A stretch of DNA of 64,000 bases, taken from the NCBI RefSeq assembly GCF_000348685.1, contig NZ_ANLA01000014.1, positions 1-64,000 of the forward strand, written 5' to 3'. This document shows positions 60,232 to 64,000 of this stretch, piece after piece (the stretch's first letter is position 1; each line of letters opens with the position of its first letter). The stretch is from Xanthomarina gelatinilytica. GTDB lineage: Bacteria > Bacteroidota > Bacteroidia > Flavobacteriales > Flavobacteriaceae. A model generated the notes under the pieces. The model was not told the origin of the DNA and made no database searches. It saw only the letters and a list, made by a program, of their open reading frames with translations. The position numbers and the translations under genes were made by a program.

Positions 60232-61659
60232 CTATTTTCCATCAATATACATCCTGTTTTTTGTCAAAGTGAAATCCTTGCTATCTCCAACCAGTTCCAG
60301 GTTGCTAAACGGTTGCAAGGACATCTTACCAGTATCAACAATATGTTGTAAAGCAATGGCCAACAGAGTTTCATCAGGATCTCCTAAAGTCCCTAAATTC
60401 CCATACGTCTCCTTAGCAGGGAAATTTGGATAAAGACCATCAATATAGTCTGTGTTTCCAACAGCATTCAGTGTTTTTAAAACCAAGGGTTGCATGGCAT
60501 AGGTATGTGTTGGGTTAATATTTTGACCACTAAAATCGGGAGAATCGTAAAGGGTTATGGAGGCTTGGTACTTTCCAGTGGTAGCTGTTCCAATTTGTAT
60601 AACCTCAATATATGGATTTAAACAATTAATCACCAATTCACTGGCAGAAGCAGTGCTTTTGGATGTAAGTACATACACCTTTCCAAGATTTAAGCTGTTT
60701 AATGGTGTGCCATCATCATTATTTGTAAACGTGTAAATTAAAGCATTTGGATCCAGTTGCGATTGTATGTCGCTATTCCATTGTTGTGTTGCAAAAGTCT
60801 GTCCTGTAAATTGTCCGGTAATCATACTGGATAATAAAATAGCAGTATTAACAGATCCACCGGAATTGTATCTTAAATCCAGTACCAAATTCTGAATGTT
60901 TTGGGATTGAAAATAATTAAAGGTATCGTTTAATTGCGAATCAAAATCCCTTGTAAACCCATTATACATTAAATAGCCCACATTTTGATCTGCAACTTGC
61001 AGAACTTGTTTGATGAAAATAGGGTTTTCTGTATATGGTGATTTTGTTAGGTTCACACTCGTGTTGGTTGGTACTACAAAATCATCTTCGATCTCTGGTG
61101 TGCCATTATCATTATAGGTAGCAAGATTAATAGTGTAATTATTTGGGCTTAATAACTGTCTGTAATTTTCTAGGTTTAACGAGACACCATTTACTGCATT
61201 AAAAATCATACCTCGTTGTATGCCTTTGTTTTCAGCATCTGTATTTGGTAACACATAACGTACATAAGCAAAAATATCATTGCTGGTACTGGAAAACCTC
61301 ACCAGGCCAAACTCCATGCCGTTATTGTAGGTGGTTCCGTTTAGTTGTTGTTGTAATTCTATGTAGTTATCGGTTATCCAACTAAACCTATCTATGGTTT
61401 GTCTTTGGTACATAAGACTTTCAAAACAGTCTTCGGGAGCAGTAAAACTATTTAAAAAGGTTTCGTATTCAGAAGCTGTAAATCGATCATCTGCTAAATC
61501 TGGTACGTTATCTTTATACAAGTAATACCTGTTTAAACCTTTCCAAACAAAGTCGTTTAGGTCTTTCGTGGAAATAGGATTATCGTCCAAATCTTCAAAG
61601 CAACCTACAGTTATTAAGGAAATAAAAAATAATATGAAGAGTAATTTTAGGTTTTTCAT
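60232..61659 (-). CDS. S41 family C-terminal-processing peptidase, lipoprotein
   Basis: 475 residues. A lipoprotein signal ends at LITVGC (Cys near 20). A PDZ-like region (about 110-180) is followed by the S41 catalytic domain: LVLDLRYNSGGSVNTA (near 250) and the serine block TSKSTASASELVINCL (near 312-327). The nucleophile is the Ser preceding Glu in ASASE. It likely cleaves periplasmic or surface proteins. It is convergent with btuB and divergent from the second ECF gene. Confidence 0.9.
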   Translation of the reverse strand: MKNLKLLFILFFISLITVGCFEDLDDNPISTKDLNDFVWKGLNRYYLYKDNVPDLADDRFTASEYETFLNSFTAPEDCFESLMYQRQTIDRFSWITDNYIELQQQLNGTTYNNGMEFGLVRFSSTSNDIFAYVRYVLPNTDAENKGIQRGMIFNAVNGVSLNLENYRQLLSPNNYTINLATYNDNGTPEIEDDFVVPTNTSVNLTKSPYTENPIFIKQVLQVADQNVGYLMYNGFTRDFDSQLNDTFNYFQSQNIQNLVLDLRYNSGGSVNTAILLSSMITGQFTGQTFATQQWNSDIQSQLDPNALIYTFTNNDDGTPLNSLNLGKVYVLTSKSTASASELVINCLNPYIEVIQIGTATTGKYQASITLYDSPDFSGQNINPTHTYAMQPLVLKTLNAVGNTDYIDGLYPNFPAKETYGNLGTLGDPDETLLAIALQHIVDTGKMSLQPFSNLELVGDSKDFTLTKNRMYIDGK

Positions 61660-61731
61660 AATTATAGCAAGGCTTTTCTAACTTTTAACAGGAATAAAAA
61701 TACTTACTTTATCTTAGACTAAAAATTTTTT

Positions 61732-61759
61732 GTAACAAAACAATACATGTATCGTCGTA
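61732..61759 (+). promoter_or_regulatory. candidate ECF-type promoter of the second sigma module
   Basis: GTAAC (61732-61736) and CGTCGTA (61753-61759) are spaced 16 nt apart, resembling the AAC/CGTC promoters that ECF sigma factors recognise, and lie 44 bp before the sigma gene. This suggests autoregulation. The same CGTCGTA occurs upstream of the ECF gene at 29599. Confidence 0.6.
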
Positions 61760-61803
61760 ATAGTAAACAGGCATAAACCAACTGTTACAAACCAAACAAA
61801 ACT

Positions 61804-62313
61804 ATGACACAGGCAGAATTTTTACATATTGTCATGCCTTTTAAAGACAAAGTATTTCGTTTAGCAAAACGCTTGCTGGTTTCTAAAGAAGAAGCTGAGG
61901 ACGCTACACAGGAAATTTTGTTGAAACTGTGGAATAATAAAACAAAAATTGAGGAATATAAAAATGTGGAAGCATTTTCTATGACGATGACAAAAAATTT
62001 TTGTTTGGATAAATTAAAATCAAAACATGCACAAAATTTAAAAATTGTACATAGTAATTATCAAGACAACAACACGTCTTTACAAAAACAAATAGAATTA
62101 AACGACAGTGTTGATTGGGTGGGAAAAATAATAGAAAATTTACCTGAACAACAGAAAATGGTCATTCAATTAAGGGATATAGAACAATATGAATTGGATG
62201 AGATTGCAAAAATGTTGGATATGAACAACACTGCAGTTAGAGTGGCTTTGTCCAGAGCGAGAAAAGCAATAAGAGAACAATTAACCAATACGCATAGTTA
62301 TGGCACCAAATAA
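61804..62313 (+). CDS. ECF RNA polymerase sigma factor
   Basis: 169 residues. Region 2 (about 15-80) contains [20 protein letters not shown] and [15 protein letters not shown]; region 4 (about 115-160) contains [26 protein letters not shown] and [17 protein letters not shown]. It overlaps the next gene by 14 bp and probably controls a module with the membrane protein and two DUF4252 proteins. Confidence 0.95.
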   Translation: MTQAEFLHIVMPFKDKVFRLAKRLLVSKEEAEDATQEILLKLWNNKTKIEEYKNVEAFSMTMTKNFCLDKLKSKHAQNLKIVHSNYQDNNTSLQKQIELNDSVDWVGKIIENLPEQQKMVIQLRDIEQYELDEIAKMLDMNNTAVRVALSRARKAIREQLTNTHSYGTK

Positions 62314-62776
62314 AATAGAAAAGTTACTAGAAAAGTACGAAAATGGGGAAACAAGCCTAGCCGAAGAGCAACAGTTAAAAAGCTATTTTTCACGAGAAAC
62401 CGTTGCGCCTCACTTAGAAATGTACAAACCTATGTTTGCCTACTTTTCAGTAAATCAAAAAGAAACGTTTACCAAAACCGTTCCATTAAAAACCAAAAGA
62501 ATCTTTAATTACAAGTGGATTTCGGTTGCAGCTGTGGCAGTTCTTTTATTAGGTTTCTATTTTAGCATGCCACTGTTTCAAGAAGATGACGATCTAGGAA
62601 CTTATGACGATCCTATGATGGCTTATAACGAAGTGGTTAAATCTTTGGAGTTAATTTCCACCAGTCTTAATAAAGGCACCCAAAAAATAAGTTATCTCAA
62701 TCAAGTGGAAACAGGCATGTCTAAAGTTAATTATCTAGGCGAAATGGAAACCAAAAGCAAAATTATATTTAAATAA
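62300..62776 (+). CDS. single-pass membrane protein, probable anti-sigma factor
   Basis: 158 residues. The N-terminal cytoplasmic part has the motif [20 protein letters not shown], a short helical pattern that recurs in Bacteroidota proteins encoded next to ECF sigma factors. One membrane helix is at about 71-89, and an acidic periplasmic tail follows. The 14-bp overlap with the sigma gene supports a direct pairing. The classical zinc motif is absent. Confidence 0.75.
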   Translation: MAPNKIEKLLEKYENGETSLAEEQQLKSYFSRETVAPHLEMYKPMFAYFSVNQKETFTKTVPLKTKRIFNYKWISVAAVAVLLLGFYFSMPLFQEDDDLGTYDDPMMAYNEVVKSLELISTSLNKGTQKISYLNQVETGMSKVNYLGEMETKSKIIFK

Positions 62777-62853
62777 ACCTCCTTTACGCCAAGCTTAAAG
62801 GACTAAACAATGAACAAAAAATGAAATCGATTAATAATTTAAAAACAAGTAAA

Positions 62854-63420
62854 ATGAAAAATAAAGCAATCCTTTTTTTAATGGCTATCATGTTATTGCC
62901 ATTAACATCCATGGCACAGGATATTTTTGCCAAATACAGCGAAAATCCAGATGTAACGTATGTGTCCATTAAACCAAAAATGTTTCAAATGTTAGCTAAG
63001 ATGGACATCAATTCTGATGATCCTGAAGCTCAAGAATACATTAAAATGGTTAATAGTATAACCAGTTTTAAAGTGATCACTACAGATAACAAAGCCATTT
63101 CCAGTGATGTATCCAAATGGGTTCAATCCAGAAAAAGTTCTTTAGAGGAATTAATGGTTGTAAAAGACGATGGCGTAAACATGACTTTCTATGTAAAAGA
63201 AGGTAGAGACGCAGATCATGTGAGCGAATTCCTTATGTTTGTTGATGGTTTAAGTGCTGTTACCAAAGACGCAAATATTAATATGAATGGCGAAAAACGA
63301 GAGTTTGAAACCGTTGTGGTGTCTTTAACGGGAGATATAGATTTAAACCAAATATCGAAACTTACCCAAAAAATGAACATTAAAGGTGGTGAACATTTAG
63401 AAAAACAAGAAAAAAAATAA
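62854..63420 (+). CDS. exported DUF4252 family protein
   Basis: 188 residues from the ATG at 62854 (MKNKAILFLMAIML), where the signal peptide begins; an ATG at 62821 in the same frame would place 11 residues before it. The mature part carries the DUF4252 pattern (ENPDVTYVSIKPKMFQML, then IKMVNSITSFKVITTD, DGVNMTFYVKEGRDADHVSEFL in pieces). Function unknown. It follows the ECF pair and precedes a second DUF4252 gene by 4 bp. Confidence 0.85.
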   Translation: MKNKAILFLMAIMLLPLTSMAQDIFAKYSENPDVTYVSIKPKMFQMLAKMDINSDDPEAQEYIKMVNSITSFKVITTDNKAISSDVSKWVQSRKSSLEELMVVKDDGVNMTFYVKEGRDADHVSEFLMFVDGLSAVTKDANINMNGEKREFETVVVSLTGDIDLNQISKLTQKMNIKGGEHLEKQEKK

Positions 63421-63424
63421 TTCC

Positions 63425-63967
63425 ATGAATCCATCAATCAAATTAACATTTTTTAGCTTACTGGCATGTATCATGCTGGTAAGTTGTAATAATGGGGAAT
63501 CTTTACAAACGTATTTTGTAGATAATCAAGAAACACCAGACTTTATTTCTGCCGATATTCCTACAACCATTGTGGAATTGGATCAAACCACCTTAACAGA
63601 GGACCAAAAGGAAGCATATAATTCGGTTAAAAGATTAAATTTTTTAGGATTTAAACTTACCGAAAACAACCAAGATGCCTATGCCCAGGAACTTTCAAAA
63701 GTAAAATCTATTTTAAATGACAAAAAGTACATTGAACTTATGGAGTTTAACGATAGAGCTGCAAAAGTAGTGGTTAAATATATAGGTGATGATGATGCAG
63801 CCGATGAATTTATTGTGTTTACCAGCTCCAAGGATATGGGCTTTGGGATTGTAAGAATTTTAGGAAACGATATGAGACCTGAAAAAATGGCAACCTTAGT
63901 TAATGCCATACAAAACGCAGATATAGACAGCTCGCAATTAGAAGATATTGCAGGATTTTTTAAATAA
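63425..63967 (+). CDS. DUF4252 family lipoprotein
   Basis: 180 residues. A lipoprotein signal ends in MLVSC (Cys near 20). The rest follows the DUF4252 pattern (FISADIPTTIVELDQTTLTED, then FKLTENNQDAYAQEL). Pairs of DUF4252 genes after an ECF sigma/anti-sigma pair are a recurring arrangement in Flavobacteriaceae, so it may be an output or sensor protein. The window ends 33 bp later. Confidence 0.85.
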   Translation: MNPSIKLTFFSLLACIMLVSCNNGESLQTYFVDNQETPDFISADIPTTIVELDQTTLTEDQKEAYNSVKRLNFLGFKLTENNQDAYAQELSKVKSILNDKKYIELMEFNDRAAKVVVKYIGDDDAADEFIVFTSSKDMGFGIVRILGNDMRPEKMATLVNAIQNADIDSSQLEDIAGFFK

Positions 63968-64000
63968 CAACCTTTATAACACCCTTTCAACAGGCTTGAA

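Overview
The window comes from a bacterium of the phylum Bacteroidota, almost certainly a marine-type member of the Flavobacteriaceae. The evidence is low GC, near absence of Shine-Dalgarno sequences, promoters of the TTTG-N19-TAnnTTTG type (clearest before rpmH and rpmE2), three proteins with type IX secretion C-terminal sorting domains, a fused CcoN-CcoO oxidase subunit, and many DUF4252/DUF4199-type genes. I see no rRNA, tRNA, insertion sequence, prophage or CRISPR array.

Layout. 1-323: 21-bp tandem repeat array. 324-9132 (minus): a complete cbb3 oxidase locus in transcription order ccoI, then ccoS-ccoNO-ccoQ-ccoP-ccoG-ccoH-TauE/SafE-like protein. A divergent FNR-like regulator (9234-9917) follows. 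Near-identical 18-bp Crp/FNR boxes lie upstream of ccoS and between ccoI and fnr. 9920-11566: M1 peptidase. 11651-18485 (minus): fatty-acid oxidation operon marR-fadB-(four-helix protein)-fadA-(four-helix protein)-fadE, with a perfect 28-bp palindrome over the marR promoter. 18607-20376: acyl-CoA ligase. 20493-24260: purL carrying an in-frame palindromic repeat. 24432-30141: secreted endonuclease, rRNA methyltransferase, YCF48-type lipoprotein and a first ECF sigma module. 30142-30596: non-coding, with a candidate small RNA.

30597-35761 (minus): MsbA-like ABC exporter abutting phosphosugar mutase, a glycosyltransferase and a DUF4199 protein. 35938-46327: L31, GlmU-like protein, YhhN-like protein, peptide-binding lipoprotein, T9SS cargo, MtaB, a lytic transglycosylase, small hypothetical genes and rpmH. 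46439-50676: carB, an ankyrin protein and T9SS cargo. 50731-52061: SatD/DUF3307 pair behind three 28-bp direct repeats. 52224-54479: thioesterase, a gene broken by one in-frame stop, and rmuC. 54575-60118: cobalamin uptake locus, with btuF-btuC-btuD divergent from a riboswitch-controlled TonB-dependent receptor. 60232-61659: S41 protease. 61804-63967: second ECF sigma module with two DUF4252 genes.

The most noteworthy signals are short repeats placed inside functional sequences: an in-frame palindromic repeat in PurL, apparent inserts in the B12 riboswitch, and IVS-like four-helix-bundle genes set between fad genes and flanked by direct or inverted repeats. Others are the class-II-like spacing of the FNR boxes, the SatD iterons, and the single-stop pseudogene. 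All functions are assigned by reading motifs and context; no database search was run.
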